Below are positions 17,441-25,448 of a DNA stretch of 64,000 bases, in pieces; the stretch's first letter is position 1, and each line of letters begins with the position of its first letter. The notes under the pieces were generated by a model, which was not told the origin of the DNA, ran no database searches, and saw only the letters and a program-made list of their open reading frames with translations. Both the position numbers and the translations under genes were made by a program. The stretch is from Paraburkholderia sp. IMGN_8 (lineage in GTDB: Bacteria > Pseudomonadota > Gammaproteobacteria > Burkholderiales > Burkholderiaceae), in contig NZ_CP150900.1 of assembly GCF_038050405.1 (NCBI RefSeq), positions 1,116,001 through 1,180,000 on the forward strand. The letters are read 5' to 3'.

Positions 17441-18880
17441 ACAATTCGTTTTGCCGACCACCGGCGTTACGGCGATGGGACCGCAGCATTGCGGCGGTTA
17501 AGCATGGCAGCCAGAATAAAGACGCAAAGAAGCCGTAGCTTCCTCAGGATCATCCGGAGGTTGTGGCCAGCGCCGCACAGCACCGCGTGCATCGCGTCGC
17601 CCAGCGCACCTTTGAGCCAGTTCCGATCGAGTTTTCCGTCTGTCTTCATGTGACCGATGGCTGGCTCGATTGCGCTGCGCCGTCTGATCATCGCGCGTAG
17701 TCCGCGTGTGATACCCCGCCGCAGGCCCGGGTGGTAGATCTTCACGCCGTCGACGGCGACACCCTTGTATCCACGGTCGACGATGGCGACTTCCGGCGTG
17801 ACGTCGCTCAGGATTGCCGCCTGCTCCAGCGCTTCAGCCAGCGTATGACCGTCATACGGATTGCCCGGCATCGAGCGCATGCCAACTACCAGTCCTTCCC
17901 TGTGAGTCGTCGTGATCGACACCTTCACGCCGAATTCGTATGGCTTGCGCGCCTTGCCTTTGGCCAGACACTCGACTTCCGGCGCATGCAGCGCGTACAG
18001 CTTGTTCTTGTCCTTCGGCTTCTGCGCCAGGATGCGCTTCGTGCGGCCAATCAGCTCCATCAATGCAGCACGGCCGGGGTCTGCCACCTGGGCGACCTGT
18101 CGCTCCACATCGCGCATCACCCGTCCAACGCGTGAACGCAGCGTGCGCAGTGCTTTCCTCATGCGCTTGTACTGCTTCGCGTGAGCGTAGCGGCCAATCT
18201 GCAGCCCCAGACGCGGCGCCTCGCGGTTGTAGTTCTGCCGCAGCTTCAGGCCATGCCGCGCGGCCGCCTTCACCAGATGTTCGCGACACCGCTCGAGCAG
18301 GCGTGAATCGGTTGGATGGGAGATCGCCTTTTCCATCACCGTGGTGTCGACGATCACCCGCTTCACGCTCGCGGCCTTGATCACACCGGCACGTTTGGCC
18401 GCCTCGATCGTCTCGGCCAGCAGCTCTTCAACGCCGGCTTCGCCCAGTCGTTTGCGCCAGCGCGTCAGGCTCGACGGGTCGATCGGCGGTTCGGTCTGCA
18501 AATAGGTCTCACCGGTGAACACCTGCCAGTACGGGTTCTCCACCCATTGCCAGACGACCTCTTCGTCGGACAGATCGAATGTGTGCTGCAAATACAGCAG
18601 CCCCGCAATCAGGCGCGGCGAGCTCGCCGGTCGACCTTTGCCCGACACGAAGCTCTCGCTCATTAACGCGCCCAGCCGCTCCCAGTTGATCAGCTCGGCC
18701 AACCGCACCAGCGGATGCTTCAGGTTGATCTGTTCGCGCAGCGGATGCCGGAAGAAATCTTGTTCCGGCATAGGTGTCTTCGGGCCCATCTGCACCTCGT
18801 CGAAAAATGCAGGATTCTCGCGTTAATGTGCCAGGTTCCTGCAAATCTCACAACACCATTTCGGCCTAAAAGCTCCGTCG
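17441..18880 (-). mobile_element. Insertion sequence in the group II intron (ends approximate)
   Basis: The element carrying the transposase at 17467-18789 replaces or splits the intron between domain I and the reverse transcriptase coding region. Candidate imperfect ends are around GTTTTGCCGA near 17449 and TCGGCCTAAAAGC near 18861-18873. I could not fix terminal inverted repeats or a target duplication with certainty, so the boundaries are estimates. Confidence 0.5.
17467..18789 (-). CDS. IS5-family-type transposase (DDE) inside the group II intron
   Basis: About 440 residues from the ATG at 18787-18789, where GAGGTG serves as ribosome site; a GTG two codons upstream is also possible. The N-terminus (HPLVRLAELINWERLG...RLIAGLLYLQHTFDLSDEEVV) is the DUF772/InsH N-terminal domain. 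The DDE domain has VIVDTTVMEKAI (first Asp), AIVDRGYKG (second Asp) and a C-terminal RRSAIEPAIGHMK with the Glu. The frame is complete, so the protein may be active. It reads opposite to the intron. Confidence 0.9.
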   Translation of the reverse strand: MGPKTPMPEQDFFRHPLREQINLKHPLVRLAELINWERLGALMSESFVSGKGRPASSPRLIAGLLYLQHTFDLSDEEVVWQWVENPYWQVFTGETYLQTEPPIDPSSLTRWRKRLGEAGVEELLAETIEAAKRAGVIKAASVKRVIVDTTVMEKAISHPTDSRLLERCREHLVKAAARHGLKLRQNYNREAPRLGLQIGRYAHAKQYKRMRKALRTLRSRVGRVMRDVERQVAQVADPGRAALMELIGRTKRILAQKPKDKNKLYALHAPEVECLAKGKARKPYEFGVKVSITTTHREGLVVGMRSMPGNPYDGHTLAEALEQAAILSDVTPEVAIVDRGYKGVAVDGVKIYHPGLRRGITRGLRAMIRRRSAIEPAIGHMKTDGKLDRNWLKGALGDAMHAVLCGAGHNLRMILRKLRLLCVFILAAMLNRRNAAVPSP

Positions 18881-19086
18881 CACGAGGCTCTCCGGGTTAT
18901 TCAGGGCGGACGACGTAGATCCGGCGGTTGTGCAGTGAAGGATCTGGTGACGGCGTGGCCTGTGATCCGTGAACAACTGCTGAAGGGGACGTACCGGCCC
19001 AGTCCGGTACGTCGGGTGACGATTCCGAAACCGGACGGTGGCGAGCGCGAGCTTGGCATCACGACGGTGACTTCATAGCGCACACC

Positions 19087-21159
19087 TTACAGTTTAGCTT
19101 CGCAAAGATGGTTCTTGAAGTGCACGGAATTGCGGATTTGATCGTGGAGATTGCTGCGCTGCTGGGCATTAATGGTGATCCACCAAGGGCCGCGGCCGTC
19201 GATCTGACGGGCGGCGATCTTCCCCTGCTTGATCCAGTAGTGAACGAAATGGATGCTCACGCCGAGCTCGCCGGCGAGTTGCTTGACGGTGACTTCGTCG
19301 AGCCGTTGCAGGCGAGCGGCAGGTATGGCGTAGCGATAACGAATCCACTTGACCATGGTTGCTGTGAACGGCTTGCCCCTGGAGCTCGGAACACCTTGCG
19401 TGTTTAACGTCTGGGCAATCTGTTCGTCCGGCAGGGTATGCGACAGCGCTCGAACACGCTCGACAGTTTCGGCAGGATAGCGCAAGCGATCGGCGATGGG
19501 GACGCACCGCGTGACCGTGACGTCGCTGCAGGTGCCACCGTGCCAGCGGATATGCAAAACGACCTGCCGCAACGCGCGTAGGTCCTCGACGGTGATGTCG
19601 GCGATGAGCAGTCGCAGCATGCGCTTGCGATCCTTCGTCTCGGTGGTGGGTGCGCGCCACAGGCGCGGCAGGTCGCGCGCCAAGGCCAGGACCTTGCTTC
19701 GTTGCTCCGCCGTCAGGACGCGAGTCTTCTGTGCCTGGAACTTCGCCGCCTCGGCCCTGACCTCGTCGACGCGAGTCAGAGCCTCGTTCCATCGGCGTTC
19801 GAGGCTGGCGGCCACGAGACGGTTGGCGGGATCGACCTCCTCATAGCGGCGCTCGGCCAGGGCACACTCGTATTCGGCGCGCTCGATGCGCATTTGCCAC
19901 TGGCGCATTACGGCCTGGTCGCGCTGCTCGAGTTCATCGACGGCGGCCAAGGCCAGCTCGAGTTCCGCGGGCTTCAGTGCCTTGAACATCTCCTCGCAGA
20001 TCGCCTCGTCCAGCGAGTCTGTGCGGACGCTGAAGCAGCTCACGCTGGCCAGCGCCTCACGATGCGCCCAGTTGCACTCGTAGATTGGATAGAGGCCGCC
20101 GTTGCCACGATAGCGTACGGTCAGCGCGCGGCCGCAACTGCCGCAGATCAGCAGCCCTTGCAGCAGGGCAAGACCCTCGCGTGCGGCGCCGCTGAGCACG
20201 GTGCCCTCGCCGTTTGTACGGTTGCGCGCGAGGCGTTGCTGGTTCTGCTCGAATTCCTCCACGGTGATGTAGCCCTCGTGGTGGTCAGGCAAGTGGACAC
20301 GCCAGTCCGGCGTGGGCATGGCCCGCATGTTCTTGCGCACCTCGCCGTCGGCGGTGATGCTCTTGGTGTACTGGTAGCGGCCGAAGACATAGGTGCCGGC
20401 GTACGAGGGATTCTTCAGCAGCCCAAGTACGCGCGAATGCGTCAGTCGGCCCCAGATGAGCTTGCCGGCCCAGGCGCCGCCGTAGGCACGCCTGGGAAAG
20501 CGAAGTCCGGACTGCGCAAAGCGCCTGACTACGGCATAGGCACTACCCGTTTCGCGAAACAACGTGAACACTAGCTGAACAGCCCCGCGAACTTCATCAT
20601 CGGCATCGGGGACAATGCGGCCCTGGTCATCGTAGCAAAAACCCACGGGCAACGGGAACCGCAGTTCACCCTTGCGTGCCTTGTTCAGCTTGCCGCCCTG
20701 GAGGCGCCCGCGCAGGAAATGCAGCTCGGCCTGCGCCATCGTGCCCTTGAGCCCCAGGAGCAACCCATCGTTGAAGTCGCCAGGGTCGTACATGCCATCC
20801 GCATCGATGACCAACGTGTGGGTCAACGCGCACAGTTCGAGCAGGCGGTGCCAGTCCAGATTCGAGCGCGCCAGGCGCGACACCTCCAGTGCAAACACCG
20901 CGCCCACCTGGCCCATCGCCACATCCGATACCAGGGTCTTGAAGTCCTCGCGCCCGCTCGTCTGCGCACCCGATTGGCCCAGATCCCGGTCCAGCACGCG
21001 CACCGATCTCTGCGGCCAGCCCAGGGCCAAGGCCTTGTCCCGCAAGGCGTATTGTCGTTCGGTGCTCTCCTGGTTGTGCCGTACCTGCGCCAGGGTCGAC
21101 TGGCGCACATAGATGTACGCCGGCTTGTTCAAGTGTGCGTCGGTGATCAGGGTGCTCAT
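19087..21159 (-). CDS. Large serine recombinase
   Basis: 690 residues. The N-terminal resolvase domain has YVRQS with the probable nucleophile Ser21, and later FALEVSRLARSNLDW. The recombinase domain follows (about 190-290: GKLIWGRLTHSRVLGLLKNPSYAGTYVFGRYQY). A zinc ribbon CGSCGRALTVRYRG...YECNW and a long coiled-coil-like stretch lie further on. The C-terminal ~150 residues contain two helix-turn-helix-like segments (SHTLPDEQIAQTLNTQGV and LAGELGVSIHFVHYWIKQGK). It probably mediated insertion of its own element into the intron gene 16 bases from its stop. Confidence 0.93.
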   Translation of the reverse strand: MSTLITDAHLNKPAYIYVRQSTLAQVRHNQESTERQYALRDKALALGWPQRSVRVLDRDLGQSGAQTSGREDFKTLVSDVAMGQVGAVFALEVSRLARSNLDWHRLLELCALTHTLVIDADGMYDPGDFNDGLLLGLKGTMAQAELHFLRGRLQGGKLNKARKGELRFPLPVGFCYDDQGRIVPDADDEVRGAVQLVFTLFRETGSAYAVVRRFAQSGLRFPRRAYGGAWAGKLIWGRLTHSRVLGLLKNPSYAGTYVFGRYQYTKSITADGEVRKNMRAMPTPDWRVHLPDHHEGYITVEEFEQNQQRLARNRTNGEGTVLSGAAREGLALLQGLLICGSCGRALTVRYRGNGGLYPIYECNWAHREALASVSCFSVRTDSLDEAICEEMFKALKPAELELALAAVDELEQRDQAVMRQWQMRIERAEYECALAERRYEEVDPANRLVAASLERRWNEALTRVDEVRAEAAKFQAQKTRVLTAEQRSKVLALARDLPRLWRAPTTETKDRKRMLRLLIADITVEDLRALRQVVLHIRWHGGTCSDVTVTRCVPIADRLRYPAETVERVRALSHTLPDEQIAQTLNTQGVPSSRGKPFTATMVKWIRYRYAIPAARLQRLDEVTVKQLAGELGVSIHFVHYWIKQGKIAARQIDGRGPWWITINAQQRSNLHDQIRNSVHFKNHLCEAKL

Positions 21160-21292
21160 CGGTGGTCTCCATGGTCACGAGTGCGGAATCGTTGTCGACC
21201 AGGGCGATGAGCATGTTCGCGAGCAAGGTGGCGCCGTCGCGTATGTCGAAGTGGGCAGTGAGCGAAGCGGAGGGCTGGCTCACCGCTGTGCC

Positions 21293-21625
21293 TCACAGCG
21301 GCTGCCGCCGGCGCAACAGCTCGTGGTTGATTTGCGAGATCTCTTCCAGAATCTCGCGCACGCGAGCGTAGTTGGCTAGGTATTCGCTGACCACGGCAAG
21401 CTCTGCCTGGGGAACGTACTCCATATGCGGCGACTCGCCAGGGTGGCTGACCGACAGGTAAAACTTGGGCCCATGCCCCGGGCCGTTGGCGCATCGGCAG
21501 CGCGGGTTGCCACAGCGTTTGTAGCGCTCGATCAATGAACCGCGCAGCACCGTCTCCAGCGGCGGCAGCTTGCGCAGCAGCTGTTTGCGGCGACGCCTGA
21601 GTGAGGCGGGGGAGAGTTCTGTCAT
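21293..21625 (-). CDS. DUF6788-like protein accompanying the serine recombinase
   Basis: 110 residues from the ATG at 21623-21625 (MTELSPASLRRRRKQLLRKL); the frame is open 14 codons further. The central RYKRCGNPRCRCANGPGHGPKFYLSV contains a compact CxxxxCxC cluster that could bind metal. The C-terminus is helical. This is the DUF6788 pattern seen beside this type of recombinase. Its function is unknown, perhaps as an accessory DNA-binding factor. The recombinase starts about 130 bases downstream. Confidence 0.75.
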   Translation of the reverse strand: MTELSPASLRRRRKQLLRKLPPLETVLRGSLIERYKRCGNPRCRCANGPGHGPKFYLSVSHPGESPHMEYVPQAELAVVSEYLANYARVREILEEISQINHELLRRRQPL

Positions 21626-21688
21626 CTGGGGCGGACCACACAAATAACTGGTCCGAAGATAGTACATGAAAGGTCACCTGGCAAGTCC

Positions 21689-21987
21689 TCATCGAGAATG
21701 CCCCGAGAGCAGCTCAATCAACTCGATCAGGTCGCACAGCGTATCCAGGTTCAGCCGCCTCGGCGTGCCGAGCCGCTCATAGGCTTCAGGCGTTGCGCGA
21801 TCGGTCCACTGCACGGGCACAGCAAAGCTCCCGCGGGAGGCTTCGCGCAGGATTAGCGTGTCAATGCCGCCGACACGCCGCTGCTTGAGGACTCGAAAGC
21901 GTTGCCCCCTGAGCGGATGGAACGGGTGTCGAATCTCTACCCATCCCGATGCTTCGTTGGGGGACTGTGCTGTTCGGATTGACCGTG
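21689..21987 (-). CDS. DUF5372-like protein, start codon unclear at element edge
   Basis: About 95 residues containing VEIRHPFHPLRGQRFRVLKQRRVGGIDTLILRE...VPVQWTDRATPE, the DUF5372 pattern, ending in an acidic-leucine helix. No ATG or GTG lies in frame inside the element. The frame continues into the intron gene (a GTG at 22019-22021), so the native start is lost, noncanonical, or borrowed from the target. It forms a three-gene minus-strand set with the DUF6788-like protein and the recombinase. Confidence 0.6.
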
Positions 21988-22995
21988 ACGACGGTGACGG
22001 ACCGGCTGATCCAGCAGGCACTGCTGCAGGTGCTGCAGCCAGTTCTGGACCCGACCTTCAGCGAGCACAGCTACGGCTTCCGGCCCGGACGGCGTGCACA
22101 TGACGCGGTACTTGCCGCGCAGTCGTACGTGCAGTCGGGACGGCGGGTCGTGGTGGACGTTGATCTGGAGAAGTTCTTTGACCGGGTCAACCACGACATC
22201 CTGATCGACCGTGTGCAGAAACGCATTGGCGACACCGGCGTGATCCGGCTGATCCGGGCGTATCTGAACAGCGGCATCATGGATGGCGGGGTGGTCCAGC
22301 AGCGGGATCAGGGCACGCCGCAGGGCGGGCCGCTATCCCCACTGCTGGCCAACGTGCTGCTCGATGAGGTGGACAGGGAACTGGAGCGGCGCGGTCATTG
22401 CTTCGTGCGCTATCCCGACGATGCGAATGTTTATGTTCGTAGCCGTCGCGCGGGCGAGCGGGTGATGGCGCTGCTGCGACGCCTGTACGGGCGACTGCAG
22501 CTGAAGGTCAACGAGACCAAAAGCGCAGTGGCCAGTGTGTTTGGTCGCAAGTTTCTGGGCTATAGCCTGTGGGTGGCTGCGGGCGGTGCGGTCAAGCGCA
22601 AGGTGGCGGCCAAACCGCTGCTGGCGTTCAAGCATCGCATTCGTGAACTGACCCGTCGTTCTGGCGGGCGCAGCATGCCCGAAGTGGTGGAACGGTTACG
22701 GTCTTATGTGCAGGGCTGGAAGGCGTACTTCCGTCTGGCGCAAACGCCTCGTGTCTGGCTGGAACTGGACAAGTGGCTGCGTCACCGGTTGCGTGCGATC
22801 CAGCTTGAACACTGGCGCCGTGGCACCACCATCTACCGGGAACAGCGCTGGGTGCACCCGATGACGTTGCGCGACAGGTGGCGGCCAACAGCCGCTGCTG
22901 GTGGCGCAATAGTGACCGGTTACTCAAGAGCGTGTTGACCATCGCCTACTTCGACCGGCTGGGTGTACCCCGACTCTCATAACCTCAACTTCCCG

Positions 22996-23062
22996 AACCG
23001 CCCGGTGCGGACCCGCATGCCGGGTGGTGTGGCAGGGGTACGGCCTCATGGCCGTCCCCTAT
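22996..23062 (+). ncRNA. Group II intron domains V and VI
   Basis: Domain V: a ~34-base hairpin whose arms are ACCGCCCGGTGCGG and CGCATGCCGGGTGGTG. Domain VI: stem GGGGTACGGCC (from 23035) with GGCCGTCCCC (to 23059). They follow the maturase stop at 22982, the normal position. Confidence 0.7.
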
Positions 23063-23197
23063 GCCGATCTACATCTTTCCATGTGTGGAAATGTGCTGTC
23101 CAAAGCGGTACAAAGCCCTCTCTAACCACTCGAAAAAAACGCGAAACCACTCGCATACTGGCTCATTGGCCGTTTGCGTCAGTTTCGCGACGGGGTT

Positions 23198-23512
23198 ATG
23201 TCTACAAAAAGAATGCGTCCGTCCGGGACGTGGGAATACATCATCCGGCGCAAAGGCACTCTGCCAAAGCCACTTTCTCTGACCGTCGATACAGAGGAGG
23301 AGGGCGACGCGTACGTCAGGAGGCTTGAGCAGATGCTCGACGCCGGCATATATCCGGACGACCTCGTTACTCGCCGTAGCGATCTGGTGACGGTTGACGA
23401 TGTAATCCGCTCTTACATGACCAAGGTATCGCTGCCCGATTCGAATGTCTCATTGCTCAACACGCTGATAGGCCGATGGACGGGGCAGGCATTGACGGGC
23501 ATCGACTATTAG
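23198..23512 (+). pseudogene. N-terminal fragment of a phage-type tyrosine integrase
   Basis: 104 codons from ATG 23198. The sequence (MSTKRMRPSGTWEYIIRRKG...SLTVDTEEEGDAYVRRLEQMLDAG...VTVDDVIRSYM) looks like the arm-binding and start of the core-binding domain of a phage integrase. The catalytic domain with Arg-His-Arg-Tyr is absent; the frame stops at 23512 and a methylase fragment follows. It is likely a remnant of the element that first entered beside tRNA-Cys. Confidence 0.65.
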
Positions 23513-23536
23513 TGGGCTGAGAGCTGAGTCAAGAGC

Positions 23537-23962
23537 ATGAAGCGCAAAGACGTGATGGCGCCGTCGACCATCCGTCATTGCGTCGCTCGCACGATGCTTC
23601 GATTGCGGCGAGCGATCCGGCACGCCGGCACTGGCGACCAATCTATTGCGCTTTCCAATACGTTCGTTGAGCACCTGGACTGGAAAACGTGTGTGGACCC
23701 ATATGATCGAACCCGCACGCTGTTTTTTCTGGATCCGCCGTATTGGAAGACGGAAGGCTCCGGCGTCCCGTTCCCCTATGAAGAATTCGTTGCCATGGCG
23801 GCCCGGTTGCGCAGCTTGAAAGGTAAAGCAATCACCAGCCTGAACGATCATCTGGCGATTCGGCAGGCATTCGAGGATTTTCACATTGAGACGATCGACA
23901 TCAAAGTACACAGTGGGCGGTGGCGGCAGGGAGACGTCTCGCAGGGAAGTGATTATTTTTAG
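23537..23962 (+). pseudogene. C-terminal fragment of a D12-class DNA adenine methylase
   Basis: The recognisable part begins near residue 25 (RRAIRHAGTGDQSIALSNTFVEHLDW). It contains the catalytic DPPY box in LFFLDPPYWKTEGSGVPF, followed by LKGKAITSLNDHLAIRQAF. The SAM-binding FxGxG half found at the N-terminus of Dam-like phage methylases is missing. The first ~25 residues look unrelated. It is probably a deletion remnant of a prophage or island gene. Confidence 0.7.
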
Positions 23963-24258
23963 CTGGGATGATGCTGCGCAACCGTCCGGGCTCTTTTAAC
24001 CGCGACGTCGGAGCTCTCGATTGAGGGCCCCGATCATCGAAGGCAAGTCCCATAGTTACCTCGGATGCCGGCGACGCTCACGAACCCAGAATCAGTCGGA
24101 CCACGAGAAGCGGCGAGGAAGGATTGAGCGGCGTTGGCTGCATGCCCTGAATGGGCGAACTATCGCCTGAACCCTCACGGCAGCAAGGACAAATAGGAGA
24201 AGCCCAGAATTTACAGTGACCGATAGAGATGCGGCATCTTAAAGATCTCGGAAGCTAG
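23963..24258. other. Non-coding stretch before IS element
   Basis: About 295 bases between the methylase fragment and the IS5 element. I see no open frame with support and no strong repeat; it is probably decayed island DNA. Confidence 0.4.
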
Positions 24259-25448
24259 GGATAGTGTTCAAAACACGCTCGGCGACACCGACCTGACAAC
24301 GTAAGTATCGCCAAGTGAAATCAATGAGACGAAACGTGCGAATTCCGTGTTCTATTCAGCATAGATGGAGTCGCGCGGTCTGTGCTTCGGCTCGTCTGAG
24401 CCGAATCCGGACGCACTCATACCACGAATTCCTGCAGAATTCGGCGGCGTACCATCCAAAGATTGCTCAAGGCGAACAGCGTTTGCAATTGCTGCGTGTT
24501 CTTCGCCAATCCACGATAACGCACCTTGAGATGGCCGAACTGGCGCTTGATAACGCGAAACGGATGCTCCACCTTGGCACGAATACGTGCCTTCAGCCTT
24601 TCGCGTTCGTCAAGCAGTTGGCCCAGCGGTGTGTCCTTGTTCAAGGCACGACGCTTACCTGGACGCATGGCGATGTGCCAGTTGACCTTGACGTCTTGCA
24701 TTTCCTCGCGCTTTTGCACGCCTTGGTAACCCGCATCGCCAAACACCTCGCGTTCGTCACCATGCACGAGCGCATGCGCTTGCGTCACATCGTTGACGTT
24801 GGCAGCCGTCCCCACTACCGTGTGCACGAGACCCGAGTCGGCGTCCACGCCGATATGACACTTCATGCCAAAGTGCCATTCATTTCCCTTCTTGGTCTGA
24901 TGCATTTCGGGATCGCGCTCACCGCCCTTGTTCTTGGTCGAACTCGGCGCGGCAATCAGTGTGGCATCAACCGCCGTCCCTTCCTTAAGCATGTAGCCCT
25001 TCGCACTGAGCTGGGCGTTGACGGTCACCAGAAATTGCTCGGCCAACCGGTGTTGTTCCAGCAGATGCCGAAAGCGCAGGATACTGACCCGATCCGGCAA
25101 TCGGCTCATGCCGCCCAGCTCGGCAAATTCGCGATACAGCGGTACGTCGTACAGCGCCTCTTCCATCGCGACATCGCTCAGGCCAAACCATTGTTGCAGG
25201 AAGTGGATGCGCAACATTGCTTCAATCGGAAATGGCCGGCGACCCGTCGCCTTGGTCGGCGCGTGCGGTTCTATCAGCGCCACGAATTCGTTCCATGGCA
25301 CCACGCGCTCCATCTCATCCAGGAGCGCGCGCTTGCGCGTGCGCCGGTTCGTCAGGTCAAGATTCAGGTCGGTCTGTTTCATGCGCTCATTGTGCCAGGC
25401 AACCTCAGTCCTGAACATTCCACGTTGACTGAGTTTTGAACACCATCC
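24259..25448 (-). mobile_element. IS5-family insertion sequence with CTAG target duplication
   Basis: 1190 bases. The left end GGATAGTGTTCAAAAC (24259-) is matched by the inverted right end, whose complement is GGATGGTGTTCAAAAC (to 25448), differing at one of 16 positions. Both sides carry CTAG (24255-24258 and 25449-25452), which fits the YTAR target of the IS5 group. The element appears complete. It landed at the 3' end of the alpha/beta hydrolase gene. Confidence 0.9.
24417..25382 (-). CDS. IS5 family transposase
   Basis: 321 residues from MKQTDLNLDL (ATG at 25380-25382; 12 more codons are open upstream). The N-terminal DUF772 domain is RALLDEMERVVPWNEFVALIEPHAP...PFPIEAMLRIHFLQQWFGLSD. 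The DDE catalytic domain has AVDATLIAAPSS, GDAGYQGV and the C-terminal KVEHPFRVIKRQFG carrying the Glu of the YREK-like motif. All three catalytic positions are present, so the transposase may be functional. Confidence 0.95.
   Translation of the reverse strand: MKQTDLNLDLTNRRTRKRALLDEMERVVPWNEFVALIEPHAPTKATGRRPFPIEAMLRIHFLQQWFGLSDVAMEEALYDVPLYREFAELGGMSRLPDRVSILRFRHLLEQHRLAEQFLVTVNAQLSAKGYMLKEGTAVDATLIAAPSSTKNKGGERDPEMHQTKKGNEWHFGMKCHIGVDADSGLVHTVVGTAANVNDVTQAHALVHGDEREVFGDAGYQGVQKREEMQDVKVNWHIAMRPGKRRALNKDTPLGQLLDERERLKARIRAKVEHPFRVIKRQFGHLKVRYRGLAKNTQQLQTLFALSNLWMVRRRILQEFVV

Larger units (their letters stand above)
19072..21987 (-). mobile_element. Serine-recombinase element inserted in the intron reverse transcriptase gene
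   Basis: Bounded by an 11-base direct repeat ACGACGGTGAC (19061-19071 and 21988-21998). That sequence occurs once in the uninterrupted gene, as the codons of TTVT. Removing one copy plus the insert restores the reading frame across GITTVTDRL. The ~2.9 kb insert holds three minus-strand genes: a DUF5372-like protein, a DUF6788-like protein and a large serine recombinase. Confidence 0.8.
18890..22982 (+). pseudogene. ltrA: Group II intron reverse transcriptase/maturase, interrupted and frameshifted
   Basis: The first exposed part (about 18937-19071) encodes KDLVTAWPVIREQLL...RRVTIPKPDGGERELGITTVT. The gene resumes at 21988 with ...VTDRLIQQALLQVLQP and runs through TPQGGPLSPLLANVLLDE. Between the parts lies the serine-recombinase element. 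The catalytic box reads YPDD, where this family has YADD. Near 22845-22855 the frame changes: the continuation LGAPDDVARQ...RLGVPRLS lies in another frame and stops at 22982. The N-terminal coding part is missing or altered at the IS. The maturase cannot be made whole as it stands. Confidence 0.88.
17211..23062 (+). mobile_element. Group II intron, class C-like, interrupted by two other elements
   Basis: The 5' end GTGCGCCCAGC starts the base after the terminator T-tract. A domain I-like sequence rich in short hairpins follows to about 17440. Coding sequence for the intron reverse transcriptase/maturase resumes near 18890 and ends at 22982. A domain V hairpin is at about 22996-23030, with paired arms around ACCGCCCGGTGCGG. 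Domain VI is a stem GGGGTACGGCC/GGCCGTCCCC at about 23035-23060. Insertion after an intrinsic terminator is the known target preference of class C introns. The exact 3' end (about 23062) is inferred from the AY-ending rule. Confidence 0.75.

Noticed and set aside
20666..21283. Possible small gene starting at a GTG just after the DUF6788-like stop, overlapping the recombinase start
   Set aside because: Beyond the first ~40 codons it runs out of frame over the recombinase, and there is no separate domain. A short protein here is possible but unsupported.
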